The notes under the pieces are model-generated. The model saw only the letters and a program-made list of their open reading frames with translations, was not told the DNA's origin and searched no databases. The position numbers and the translations under genes were made by a program. A stretch of DNA of 10,576 nucleotides, from assembly GCA_009665115.1 (NCBI GenBank), contig WJXE01000042.1:1-10576 (forward strand), in the 5' to 3' direction. Position 1 is the first letter of the stretch; each line of letters begins with the position of its first letter. This document shows, piece after piece, positions 1 through 6,587 of this stretch. Origin of the DNA: Nitrosopumilales archaeon. Its GTDB lineage: Archaea; Thermoproteota; Nitrososphaeria; Nitrososphaerales; Nitrososphaeraceae.

Positions 1-220
1 CTCGTACACCACGTCAGAGGTAGATGATATTTTGGGATGACCTTGGAGACACTCACATTTCGAATTCAATATTTAGCGCTACCGCGAATTGTATCGCGAA
101 ATTAAATACGTCACTTACGATCTTAACGATAGACCCACTATGTCTCAGATGGCAGACCAATATGTGTTCGGGCTGGTAAGCTATTGAAGAGGCAGCCCTA
201 ACTCATTTGGGAAGAAATAT

Positions 221-237
221 AAAAAAAGCTCCTTTTT
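221..237. terminator. T-rich inverted repeat, probable bidirectional terminator
   Basis: AAAAAG at 223-228 and CTTTTT at 232-237 are inverted copies around a 3-base loop. Read on the minus strand, the element ends in a run of seven T about 90-100 bases past the ksgA stop codon; on the plus strand it gives a run of five T. Archaeal RNA polymerase terminates on T-runs, so this fits the end of the minus-strand operon. The assignment is inferred from sequence alone. Confidence 0.45.
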
Positions 238-270
238 ATCTTCATTCTGAGATTATTTCATCCAATTTAG

Positions 271-291
271 ACAGTTAACGCCGTTAGCTGT
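271..291. other. 9-bp hairpin downstream of ksgA
   Basis: ACAGTTAAC (271-279), loop GCC, then GTTAGCTGT (283-291). As plus-strand RNA it forms nine pairs with one G-U; as minus-strand RNA the same position is an A-C mismatch. It lies 33-53 bases after the ksgA stop. It could be a 3'-end stabiliser or part of the termination zone. The better pairing on the plus strand leaves open an unrelated plus-strand transcript. Confidence 0.35.
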
Positions 292-323
292 TAATGAAAG
301 CTATCAGCAATAGAGAATAAACG

Positions 324-1049
324 TCATATAGATTCAGCTAGACTCAATAACTGAGTCGGTTGTAATTCGTCTATCCTCTTCGTACCGGCAAAATCAATTT
401 TACAATTGTGTTTTTTTAATACTGAAAATAATTTTCTATTTCTACTTGAAAATAGGAGATTCAAATTCTTAATTGTCGCCCTTGTTATTGGGATCCCTGG
501 TTCTTTAGAAACAAGTCTTATAACTGTTGATTCAACGCTAGGATGAGGATCAAATGATCCCTTTGACACATGAAACAATTGCTCTATAATGAAGCAGTGC
601 TGTGTTATTACAGTGATGGATCGGTAGTTTTCATCGCCAGGTCTGGCTTGCAATTTATCTGCAAATTCCTTCTGCACAGTCAGTATTGCCCGGGTAAATT
701 TCTGCAACGCTAACCATTGAAGCGCATCCCTACTTCTAGAATAAGGAAGATTCGAAATGAAAACATCAAACACGCAAACGGGGAATTTAAAAACATCTGC
801 ATTGATTAATTTCAGGTTTGGAAAAGCAGATATGAGCCTGCTTGATTTCTTGAACAGGTCGTGGTCGACCTCGAACGAAACCACCGATTTAGCTCTCTTA
901 CACAGTTCAGTTGTTAAATTACCCTCTCCAGTTCCGGCTTCATATACGGTCTCGTTCTGACTAATCCCGGCTACTTCGATTAGTTTTTCAAGAACTCTTC
1001 CGTCTTTAAGCATATGCTGGCCGAGAAGCCTTCGTTTCGAGAGTTTCAT
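324..1049 (-). CDS. ksgA: Dimethyladenosine rRNA methyltransferase (KsgA/Dim1)
   Basis: S-adenosylmethionine-dependent enzyme that dimethylates the two adjacent adenines in the loop near the 3' end of 16S rRNA, a late step of small-subunit assembly. The 241-residue product shows GQHMLKD at 10-16 (family usual GQ[NH]F), the SAM-binding loop EAGTGEG at 37-43, acidic E60-D62 ending the second strand, the catalytic N-L-P-Y at 100-103, and the family signature F-D-P-H-P-S-V around 166-172. A small C-terminal domain follows. It is slightly shorter than bacterial KsgA, with no domain missing. The ATG at 1049-1047 overlaps the DUF655 stop by four bases (ATGA), with AGGA just upstream, so translation is probably coupled. 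It is the last gene of the L21e cluster. Family assignment is secure. Confidence 0.95.
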   Translation of the reverse strand: MKLSKRRLLGQHMLKDGRVLEKLIEVAGISQNETVYEAGTGEGNLTTELCKRAKSVVSFEVDHDLFKKSSRLISAFPNLKLINADVFKFPVCVFDVFISNLPYSRSRDALQWLALQKFTRAILTVQKEFADKLQARPGDENYRSITVITQHCFIIEQLFHVSKGSFDPHPSVESTVIRLVSKEPGIPITRATIKNLNLLFSSRNRKLFSVLKKHNCKIDFAGTKRIDELQPTQLLSLAESI

Positions 1050-1672
1050 TTCCTGACAAACAAATTCATTCTCGCTTCACCGGTAATTTCATCGATTATT
1101 CTTTTTGCTATCAGCTTAGCCGGATCGCGTAATCCCACTCTCTGTTGAATTTCTACGAAGCTTTCAAATTTTTTCCTATCTCGCTCTCTAATTATGGTCA
1201 TCATGTAAGTCTTTCCTATGCCTGGTATCAGTTCTAAAGCGTGGATCCTGGGTGTAATCGGTTGAGCCGTGTTTATATAGTCAATGAAACGCTTTTGGTT
1301 TGCTATCACTATTTTTTCAATAATGCTAGGAAGTTCGTTTTTCGCAGATTGGGATATAGAATCATATTCAAGCCTGCCAAGCACACTCATCACTTTGTCG
1401 CGGCCCTCCCTACCAATATATACTCGTTCAGCGACCTCGATACTCATATTTTGAGTTCCGAGAAGTTCCAGTAAAGTGAGACGCTCCTCTCCTATCGCCT
1501 GAATAATCATACCCTCCCTTCCTCTCACGGTCGATGACTTGGCTCGTTGGGTGAAGTCCAAAACGTACGCATACTCCTCGTACCTGCGTTGGCCTTCCTG
1601 CGGTGCTGTTCTAGAACTCTGCTCGCTAGTAGTCCCGCTGCTACTATCATATCCCCGCAGCCACGCTGACAA
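1046..1672 (-). CDS. DUF655 putative RNA-binding protein with helix-hairpin-helix
   Basis: Archaeal conserved protein of the DUF655 family, 208 residues, no established biochemical role. Residues 1-30 are Ser/Thr/Gln-rich and probably disordered. A conserved core begins near RRYEEYAYVLDF (29-40), and a helix-hairpin-helix hairpin LIPGIGK (148-154) precedes a basic helix RERDRKKFESF, typical of nucleic-acid binding. The start is TTG (1672-1670), chosen because no in-frame ATG precedes the conserved core (the first internal Met is residue 55) and because a purine-rich GGAAGGAAGGA lies immediately upstream on the minus strand. It sits 52 bases after rpoF and overlaps ksgA by four bases. That context suggests a role in ribosome assembly or rRNA handling, which is inference. 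Confidence is high for the family, low for the function. Confidence 0.88.
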   Translation of the reverse strand: MSAWLRGYDSSSGTTSEQSSRTAPQEGQRRYEEYAYVLDFTQRAKSSTVRGREGMIIQAIGEERLTLLELLGTQNMSIEVAERVYIGREGRDKVMSVLGRLEYDSISQSAKNELPSIIEKIVIANQKRFIDYINTAQPITPRIHALELIPGIGKTYMMTIIRERDRKKFESFVEIQQRVGLRDPAKLIAKRIIDEITGEARMNLFVRK

Positions 1673-1700
1673 TGTCGATCCTTCCTTCCCTTTTCTCCTG
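1673..1700 (-). promoter_or_regulatory. Purine-rich ribosome binding site supporting the TTG start of DUF655
   Basis: The minus strand in the rpoF-DUF655 gap reads as an almost unbroken purine stretch, with AGGAG near 1695-1699 and GGAAGGA around 1680-1688, ending six bases before the TTG. It resembles the Shine-Dalgarno GGAGG and decides the start in the absence of an ATG. Confidence 0.5.
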
Positions 1701-1724
1701 TATAACTATTGATTACCTTTTTAT

Positions 1725-2057
1725 TTAACTTTCATTCCGCGTCTGGAGTATGTTCAGCATCTTTTGCAAGGTTTCGGTAAGAATAAGTTTTTTCCACCCG
1801 AAAGTAAAAGCCCTTAATTCTTCCAGAGAGGAAGGTGATACATTTACAACTTCTACTGCTTCTTCTTCTTTTAATTCACACTCTTCAATTAGTCGCTTTA
1901 CCATTTCACGTGCAACCTCTGAGCCGGTTTTCGCGAATTTTACAACATAGTCATGTGTCCATCTTTGTATTTGATCCATATCATCTGTCTTAACCTGTTC
2001 TAAAACTTCTTTAGCCTCAGACAATGTTATTATTTCTTTTTTAAGAATGTCAGGCAC
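1725..2057 (-). CDS. rpoF: DNA-directed RNA polymerase subunit Rpo4/F (Rpb4 family)
   Basis: Small subunit of archaeal RNA polymerase; with Rpo7/E it forms the stalk that helps open DNA and binds the emerging transcript. The 110-residue length is normal for the family. The N-terminal part (ITLSEAKEVLEQV, 10-22) and the C-terminal HRDC-like helical half, with VNVSPSSLEELRAF near 71-84 followed by a long final helix, match archaeal Rpo4. The start is GTG at 2057-2055, overlapping the L21e stop by eight bases. GGAGGG lies 13 bases upstream inside the L21e gene, though those bases also encode its Gly-Gly-Lys. No earlier start is needed. The partner rpo7 gene is not in the window. L21e-rpoF-DUF655-ksgA is a recurring archaeal order, which supports the call. 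Confidence 0.92.
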   Translation of the reverse strand: MPDILKKEIITLSEAKEVLEQVKTDDMDQIQRWTHDYVVKFAKTGSEVAREMVKRLIEECELKEEEAVEVVNVSPSSLEELRAFTFGWKKLILTETLQKMLNILQTRNES

Positions 2058-2355
2058 TCTTTACCGACTTCCCTCCGTTAAACGGCTTTATATGGTTAAG
2101 TCTAGTTTGCAAAATTTTCTGCTTATCTCCAATCAATACTGCAACTTTCAAAATTCTCCTGCCTACCTCCATAACATCTCCTACCTTTCCTTGAAACCTT
2201 CTGTGCGGAGTGGTAGAATGTTCAGAGGGATCTATATCAACGATAACTTTGTCACCAACTTTATATTCTGTTAGTAAATAGGATATACCTTTAGAGACAT
2301 TACGTTTAGTCAGGACAGAACGAGATTTTCTCCTCGTACCGTGTGAACTTGGCAT
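2050..2355 (-). CDS. rpl21e: 50S ribosomal protein L21e
   Basis: Large-subunit ribosomal protein found in archaea and eukaryotes but not bacteria. The 101-residue product opens with the hallmark MPSSHGTRRKSRS, continues with a basic stretch and the SH3-like barrel (YKVGDKVIVDIDPSEH around 31-46), then HRRFQGKVGDV (51-61) and the closing RLNHIKPF region (85-92). Length and all landmarks are standard. The ATG at 2355-2353 is unambiguous. It is the first gene after a 45-base gap behind radA, and that gap contains a TATA-like stretch on the minus strand, so it may start its own transcript. Its last eight bases overlap rpoF. This gene is one of the strongest indicators that the window is archaeal. 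Confidence 0.97.
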   Translation of the reverse strand: MPSSHGTRRKSRSVLTKRNVSKGISYLLTEYKVGDKVIVDIDPSEHSTTPHRRFQGKVGDVMEVGRRILKVAVLIGDKQKILQTRLNHIKPFNGGKSVKSA

Positions 2356-2380
2356 CGTAAATTGATGCTTTAAGGCCTTA

Positions 2381-2400
2381 ATTTATGTTATGTTATTTAA
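2381..2400 (-). promoter_or_regulatory. Candidate TATA element for the L21e operon
   Basis: On the minus strand, TTAAATAA (2400-2393) in an AT-only stretch lies about 40 bases before the L21e ATG. A transcript starting about 26 bases downstream of the element would have a leader of roughly 15 bases, normal for archaea. No clear BRE was seen, and the element abuts the radA stop codon. Read-through from radA is equally possible. Confidence 0.33.
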
Positions 2401-3393
2401 TCATCTGATTTGCGCTGAGGGGTCAGAGACGCCCTGTTCGGACAACGTAAATAATACTTCTCTCTCTGGATGATACGGGCTATCAACCATTCTCGCGATC
2501 CGGTTTTTTCCAGAGCGCTTTAGGTACACTCTATATGTACTGGTATGTGCCACAACGTGGCCACCTGTAGGGCGGAATGCATCACCAAATATTGCGTCCG
2601 GAGATGATTGGATCTGATTAGTCGCTAGGACTGCGACTTCGTAGGTTTCGGCGATCCGCACTAACATGTGCATAAATTTATTAAGCTTCTGCTGCCTCTC
2701 CGAGAGCGCACCGCGTCCGATGTACTCAGCTCTATAGTGTGCCACGGCAGAATCTACTATAAGTAATTTTACGTTCTTCTCATCTATAATGGGGCCGCTT
2801 TCTTGGATAATCAATTCCTGATGAGCACTGTTATACGCCTTTGCGACTATTACGTTTTCAAGGGCAATCTGCGGATCCATCTTTCTTGCTACGGCAATCG
2901 ACACTATTCGTTCAGGTCTGAATGTATTTTCGGTATCAATATAGAGTGCTTTACCAGTCAATCCTCCCTCAGACTTGGTCTCTTTAACCATTACACATAA
3001 CGTATGACAGATCTGGGTCTTTCCTGTACCGTACTCGCCATAGATTTCTGTGACAGCTCTTGTTTCTATACCGCCTCCAAAGAGATCATCTAGGTTCTTT
3101 GATCCAGTTGAAAGACGATCTTCTCTTTTTCTTTTGTTATAGAGTTGAGTTGCGGTAACAAAACTCTTGTCAAGGATACCGAGATCTTCTAGCCTAATTC
3201 TCGCCTGATTGCAAAGATATATGGATTTTTCAATTTCCATGCCAGTGGCCTCTGAAACATCCACAGGTCCCCTAACAACTAGATCTTTAATTGAGGAAAA
3301 ACCCGCTTGCTCTAACCGGGTCTTGGTAGCCGGGCCGATTTGTTCTATAGCATCGAGACTCAACTGCACTTTAAGAGGATTGTCGTTTTCCAA
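2401..3393 (-). CDS. radA: DNA repair and recombination protein RadA
   Basis: Archaeal RecA/Rad51 recombinase: an ATP-dependent filament former on single-stranded DNA that drives homologous pairing and strand exchange. The 330-residue product has an N-terminal helix-hairpin-helix domain (about 12-60, IEQIGPATKTRLEQAGF), the polymerisation motif FVTA (78-81), Walker A GEYGTGKT (119-126; usual GEFGSGKT), TENTFRPERI (154-163), Walker B LLIVDS (210-215), the AHYRAEYIGRG loop (218-228) and ATNQ (257-260). There is no intein and no loss of key residues. The start is TTG (3393-3391): upstream in frame there is no ATG or GTG before the TAA at 3429-3427, and the length then fits the family. It lies 45 bases upstream of L21e on the same strand and is divergent from the hem cluster. 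Confidence 0.95.
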   Translation of the reverse strand: MENDNPLKVQLSLDAIEQIGPATKTRLEQAGFSSIKDLVVRGPVDVSEATGMEIEKSIYLCNQARIRLEDLGILDKSFVTATQLYNKRKREDRLSTGSKNLDDLFGGGIETRAVTEIYGEYGTGKTQICHTLCVMVKETKSEGGLTGKALYIDTENTFRPERIVSIAVARKMDPQIALENVIVAKAYNSAHQELIIQESGPIIDEKNVKLLIVDSAVAHYRAEYIGRGALSERQQKLNKFMHMLVRIAETYEVAVLATNQIQSSPDAIFGDAFRPTGGHVVAHTSTYRVYLKRSGKNRIARMVDSPYHPEREVLFTLSEQGVSDPSAQIR

Positions 3394-3575
3394 GACTAAT
3401 AGTCCAATAGCCGATAGGGCGACTAATTAGTTTTGAGTTAGAGAATGAGCGCCTTCTTTAGCTGAAAAAGACCTGCAGAATTTGTCCCTTATTAATCTGA
3501 AAAGCGCGTGGGGATGTAACAATTAAATTAAGAATTAGAGGCTTCTTATTACCGCTGTCTGGTGTGTGCGTGTGA
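3394..3575. promoter_or_regulatory. Divergent intergenic region between radA and the hem cluster
   Basis: 182 bases with no coding potential must hold both the minus-strand radA promoter and the plus-strand hem promoter. On the plus strand AATTAAATTA (3521-3530) is the best TATA-like element. A start about 26 bases downstream, near 3551, would leave a leader of roughly 25 bases without a Shine-Dalgarno. No equally good element is visible for radA; minus-strand TTAATAA near 3490-3496 is a weak candidate about 100 bases from its TTG. No repeat resembling an operator was found. Promoter positions are inference. Confidence 0.4.
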
Positions 3576-4247
3576 TTGATAGTTGATTTAAATCTTGACC
3601 GCAAACATGTACTAGTGCTTGGTGGGGGAAAGGAGGGTGGTAGGAAAATTCGTGGCCTCTTGGATCAAAATTGTAAAATCACCGTTTTGTGTAGTCGTTT
3701 AAATCGTTATTTGTCTCATCTGAGAGAACAAGGACGAATCGAACTTGTAAAAACAAAGATAAAAGACGCAAGCGTACTTGATAATTATAATAATCTATTT
3801 CTGGTGCTTGCCGCCACTAATGACAGAGTGTTAAACCGGATGCTTGTCGAGAAGGCACGTTCCATGCGCTTATTCGTATATGCTGTAGATGACCCCGCCA
3901 TTAGTGACTTTTCATATGCCTCAATTATTAATATTGAGGGTGTAATGCAAGTCGCAATATCCACATCCGGTAAGAGTCCTATAATGTCGCGAAGGGTGAG
4001 AATTAAAGCAGAGAGAATGCTTCGAAGGGTAATAAAAAAAACCGATATCGAAAATACTAAATTACAGGAATTCGCCCGTGCTGCTGCAAAATCGACATTC
4101 AAGACAGTCGAACAAAGGAAAAAGTTTCTTTATTCATTGATCGAAAACAGTCGTATCCAGAACCTTATTAAGGAGGATAAGACTGAGGATGCTAAAAGTA
4201 CGACATTAGAACTTTTGCGTGAATGGAAGAGAAAGAATAACAGATGA
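3576..4247 (+). CDS. sirC: Precorrin-2 dehydrogenase (SirC / Met8 / CysG N-domain family)
   Basis: NAD-dependent oxidation of precorrin-2 to sirohydrochlorin; Met8 and CysG members also insert iron to give siroheme. The 223-residue protein begins with the family pattern MIVDLNL, then the Rossmann loop GGGKEGGRK (16-24), VDDP (104-107; one of these aspartates matches the catalytic one of Met8/CysG), and ISTSGKSP (128-135), followed by a helical dimerisation part. It is the dehydrogenase half only, with no methyltransferase fused; that activity is the separate sumT gene downstream. Start TTG directly follows an in-frame TGA at 3573-3575, so nothing earlier is possible and the conserved N-terminus begins exactly there. 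It overlaps hemA by four bases (ATGA). Whether it also chelates metal cannot be read from sequence. Confidence 0.9.
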   Translation: MIVDLNLDRKHVLVLGGGKEGGRKIRGLLDQNCKITVLCSRLNRYLSHLREQGRIELVKTKIKDASVLDNYNNLFLVLAATNDRVLNRMLVEKARSMRLFVYAVDDPAISDFSYASIINIEGVMQVAISTSGKSPIMSRRVRIKAERMLRRVIKKTDIENTKLQEFARAAAKSTFKTVEQRKKFLYSLIENSRIQNLIKEDKTEDAKSTTLELLREWKRKNNR

Positions 4248-5533
4248 AAACATCCTCGACACTTTCACAGTCACTGCAGGTAATTAATGCAAGAATTACT
4301 TATCGCAATGCTCCGATCCATCTTCTTGAACGATTTGCATTCGCTGATTTGAATGCCGCACACCAAAAAGTGATAGAACTAGCCGAATTAGAAGAGTGCA
4401 TTATCATACAGACTTGCAATCGGGTTGAGGTTTTTGCTGCGAGCAGAAATCCCGACCAACAAAGATTGTTGGAAGGATGGGCGAGTGCTGCAGGGTTATC
4501 TTATAACGAAGTGGCTGAGAATATTGAAATTTGCAATGGTAATGACGTGATATTGCACCTCTTAAAATTGTCATCAGGCTTGGATTCGTTGGTGATTGGT
4601 GAAGATCAGATATTGGGCCAAGTAAAACGTGCATTCGAGTTTTCTCGCAAAAACAGATATGCGGGTCCTCATCTCTCAGTTATCTTTGACCGGGCTGTTA
4701 AGGTTGGTGGTAAAGTCAGAACTACTACTGGAGTGAATAAGGGTAGCGTTTCTATAGGCTCGATGGCAGTAAAGTTGGCAGAGGAATACTTTGACAAATT
4801 GAACAATAGAAGCGTATTGTTGATTGGTTCCGGGGAAGGAGCAAGCCTCGTCGCAAAATCTTTGAAACAAAGAGAGGCTCATTTTATGATTACTAGTAGG
4901 ACGTTTGAGAGAGCCAAATCATTTGCAGATACAGTAGGAGGCAATCCCGTTCCATTTGAGTCAGCCGTGCAAATGTTCCAGGAGGTCGATTTAATTTTTC
5001 TTTCTACTACCGCACCTTATTACTTGATCACCTATGATAGGATAGAGAAGGCCATGGCCAAGAGAGATAAATGGCTAGTGGTTTTTGACCTTTCAAATCC
5101 CCGAACCGTTGAAGAAAGAGTCGCAACCATAAAGAAGGTCAAATTATTTAACATTGATAAGATTACTGAGATAGTTGAAAGGAATATTCGAACCCGCAAA
5201 AATGAGATTGCGTCGGCCCAGAGAATAATAGATGAAGAGATGAAACTAGTTGATACGGTCCTGAAGAGAAAGGAGGCGGAACCTATGGTTGTTTCTATAT
5301 TTAAGGATGTAGATAAGATTAGAGAACGCGAATTCAAGAAGGCTATTTCTATCCTCGGAGCTAAGATAGGGCCCGAAGAACGTAGAATAATGGAACAATT
5401 CTCATACGCTATGGTAGAAGCTATTATGTCTACACCAATGAATAGTCTCAGAAAAGAATTAGGTACAGATAGTAAAAATGAGGATGTAATGAGAATTGCA
5501 GCCAGGTTATTCAACTATCATGAAGATCGGTAG
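4244..5533 (+). CDS. hemA: Glutamyl-tRNA reductase
   Basis: First committed step of the C5 pathway: NADPH-dependent reduction of glutamyl-tRNA to glutamate-1-semialdehyde. The 429-residue protein has the nucleophile in TCNRVE (Cys58), His105 in HLLKLSSGLDS, the signature GLDSLVIGEDQILGQVK (112-128), the NADPH-binding loop IGSGEGA (194-200) and a C-terminal helical dimerisation domain (about 320-425). The usual N-terminal HKTAP is YRNAP here (20-24), a conservative divergence. The length is normal. The start ATG overlaps the sirC stop by four bases and the end overlaps hemB by 14. In several organisms HemA is feedback-regulated by haem or proteolysis; no degron or regulatory site is evident. 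It works with HemL downstream. Confidence 0.96.
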   Translation: MKTSSTLSQSLQVINARITYRNAPIHLLERFAFADLNAAHQKVIELAELEECIIIQTCNRVEVFAASRNPDQQRLLEGWASAAGLSYNEVAENIEICNGNDVILHLLKLSSGLDSLVIGEDQILGQVKRAFEFSRKNRYAGPHLSVIFDRAVKVGGKVRTTTGVNKGSVSIGSMAVKLAEEYFDKLNNRSVLLIGSGEGASLVAKSLKQREAHFMITSRTFERAKSFADTVGGNPVPFESAVQMFQEVDLIFLSTTAPYYLITYDRIEKAMAKRDKWLVVFDLSNPRTVEERVATIKKVKLFNIDKITEIVERNIRTRKNEIASAQRIIDEEMKLVDTVLKRKEAEPMVVSIFKDVDKIREREFKKAISILGAKIGPEERRIMEQFSYAMVEAIMSTPMNSLRKELGTDSKNEDVMRIAARLFNYHEDR

Positions 5534-6524
5534 GTGTGATTGCGGTGCTGGCTATCCTGTTGTTAGGCTAAGGCGGCTTAGAACAACACCTGCTATCCGA
5601 GACCTCCTACAAGAAACCCATCTTTCAGTCAAGGATCTCATATCCCCAATTTTCGTTCAAGAACGGATAACCAAGCGTGAAACCATTCAATCTATGCCTG
5701 GGATAGAAAGGATACCCCCTTCCGAACTCATCGACGAGGTACAGGCTGTCTTAGACCTTGGTGTTCGAGCGATTATGCTGTTCGGGATTCCGTTCTATAA
5801 GAATAAAAGAGCTGGGTCTGCGTTCTTGGAGCACGGGATTGTCCAGGACTCGGTTAGAGTCGTGCGCAAACATTTTGGAAATAGAGTTGCCATTATAACT
5901 GACGTTTGTCTTTGTCAATATACCACGCACGGCCACTGCGGCATCGTAGTCAAAGGAAAGGTAGATAACGACAAGAGCGTACGCACGTTAGCAAAAGTAG
6001 CAACGAGTCACGCAGAAGCTGGAACCGATATGGTTGCACCCTCAGCCATGATGGACGGACAGGTAAAAGCTATTAGGGAAGGTTTAGATGAAAATGGATT
6101 TGAAGATGTCGCTATCATATCCTATTCTGCAAAACACGCTTCTCCTCTATATGGCCCTTTTAGGGATATAGCTTGTTCTCAACCTCAATTCGGCGACAGG
6201 ATGACATATCAAATGTCATTTACTAATCCAAGAGAAGCGATGCATGAGATCGAAGAGGACATTCGGGAAGGCGCTGATATTATTATGATTAAGCCAGCCA
6301 TCCCCTACTTGGACCTGATTTATCAGGCAAAAAAGAATACCAATTTACCAATTTGTGCGTACAGTGTGTCCGGAGAATATGCTCTGATAAAAGCAGCAGC
6401 TGGCAAGGGGCTGATAGACGAGGACTCGGCTATGACCGAATCTCTAACCTCTATCAAAAGGGCAGGCGCTGATCTGATTATTACGTATTACGCAAAGAAA
6501 ATGGCAGGACTTCTGAACGAATAA
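5520..6524 (+). CDS. hemB: Porphobilinogen synthase (5-aminolevulinate dehydratase)
   Basis: Condenses two 5-aminolevulinate molecules to porphobilinogen, normally as a homo-octamer. With the ATG at 5520 the product is 334 residues. Schiff-base lysines are Lys205 (SYSAKHASPLYGPFRD) and Lys258 (IIMIKPAIPYLD). DVCLCQYTTHGHCG (128-141) carries Cys130, Cys132 and Cys140, the catalytic-zinc type rather than the magnesium type. An in-frame TTG at 5496 would add eight residues, but the ATG is preferred as the stronger start and because family similarity only begins near RLRRLRTTP (16-24). The first 15 residues, including CDC, are unusual. It overlaps the hemA end by 14 bases. A 63-base gap follows before hemL. 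Confidence 0.95.
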   Translation: MKIGRCDCGAGYPVVRLRRLRTTPAIRDLLQETHLSVKDLISPIFVQERITKRETIQSMPGIERIPPSELIDEVQAVLDLGVRAIMLFGIPFYKNKRAGSAFLEHGIVQDSVRVVRKHFGNRVAIITDVCLCQYTTHGHCGIVVKGKVDNDKSVRTLAKVATSHAEAGTDMVAPSAMMDGQVKAIREGLDENGFEDVAIISYSAKHASPLYGPFRDIACSQPQFGDRMTYQMSFTNPREAMHEIEEDIREGADIIMIKPAIPYLDLIYQAKKNTNLPICAYSVSGEYALIKAAAGKGLIDEDSAMTESLTSIKRAGADLIITYYAKKMAGLLNE

Positions 6525-6587
6525 AAAAAATTGAGCGCATATTGCGATACAATTATAATATTTTAGAAAGGGAACACCCAGTGCATT
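6525..6587 (+). promoter_or_regulatory. hemB-hemL gap with TATA-like element
   Basis: This is the only sizeable gap in the hem cluster. AATTATAATATTTTA (6551-6565) is centred about 30 bases before the hemL ATG, which fits an archaeal TATA box driving a leaderless or very short-leader transcript. A purine stretch AGAAAGGGA (6565-6572) is 15 bases from the ATG, too far for a good Shine-Dalgarno. A second promoter for hemL-hemC-cobA-hemD is the likely reading. Confidence 0.4.

Larger units (their letters stand above)
1..323. other. Non-coding left end, no gene recognised
   Basis: No convincing reading frame on either strand: plus-strand frames stop early and the only minus frame open to the edge is about 23 codons without a recognisable motif. 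No tRNA-like arm set was found. Visible structure: an 8-base palindrome TAGCGCTA at 74-81, a 6-bp inverted repeat GGGCTG (170-175) / CAGCCC (193-198) with a 17-base loop, an A-run/T-run inverted repeat at 223-237, and a 9-bp hairpin at 271-291. The right part is best explained as the 3' untranslated and termination zone of the minus-strand ksgA operon. The left 200 bases could be intergenic DNA or the decayed end of a neighbouring gene. Confidence 0.5.

Noticed and set aside
1..70. About 23-codon minus-strand frame open to the left edge
   Set aside because: Too short and featureless to support as a partial gene.
168..198. Possible tRNA because of TTCGGGCTG and nearby CAGCCC
   Set aside because: No acceptor, D or T arm can be assembled around it; only a 6-bp stem with a long loop remains.
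2401..3393. Intein or split in radA
   Set aside because: The frame is continuous from the helix-hairpin-helix domain to the C-terminus, with all ATPase motifs at normal spacing.
5032..5514. 160-codon minus-strand open frame inside hemA
   Set aside because: Lies wholly within a secure hemA gene, has low-complexity Ser/Leu/Ile composition typical of an antisense shadow, and shows no family motif.
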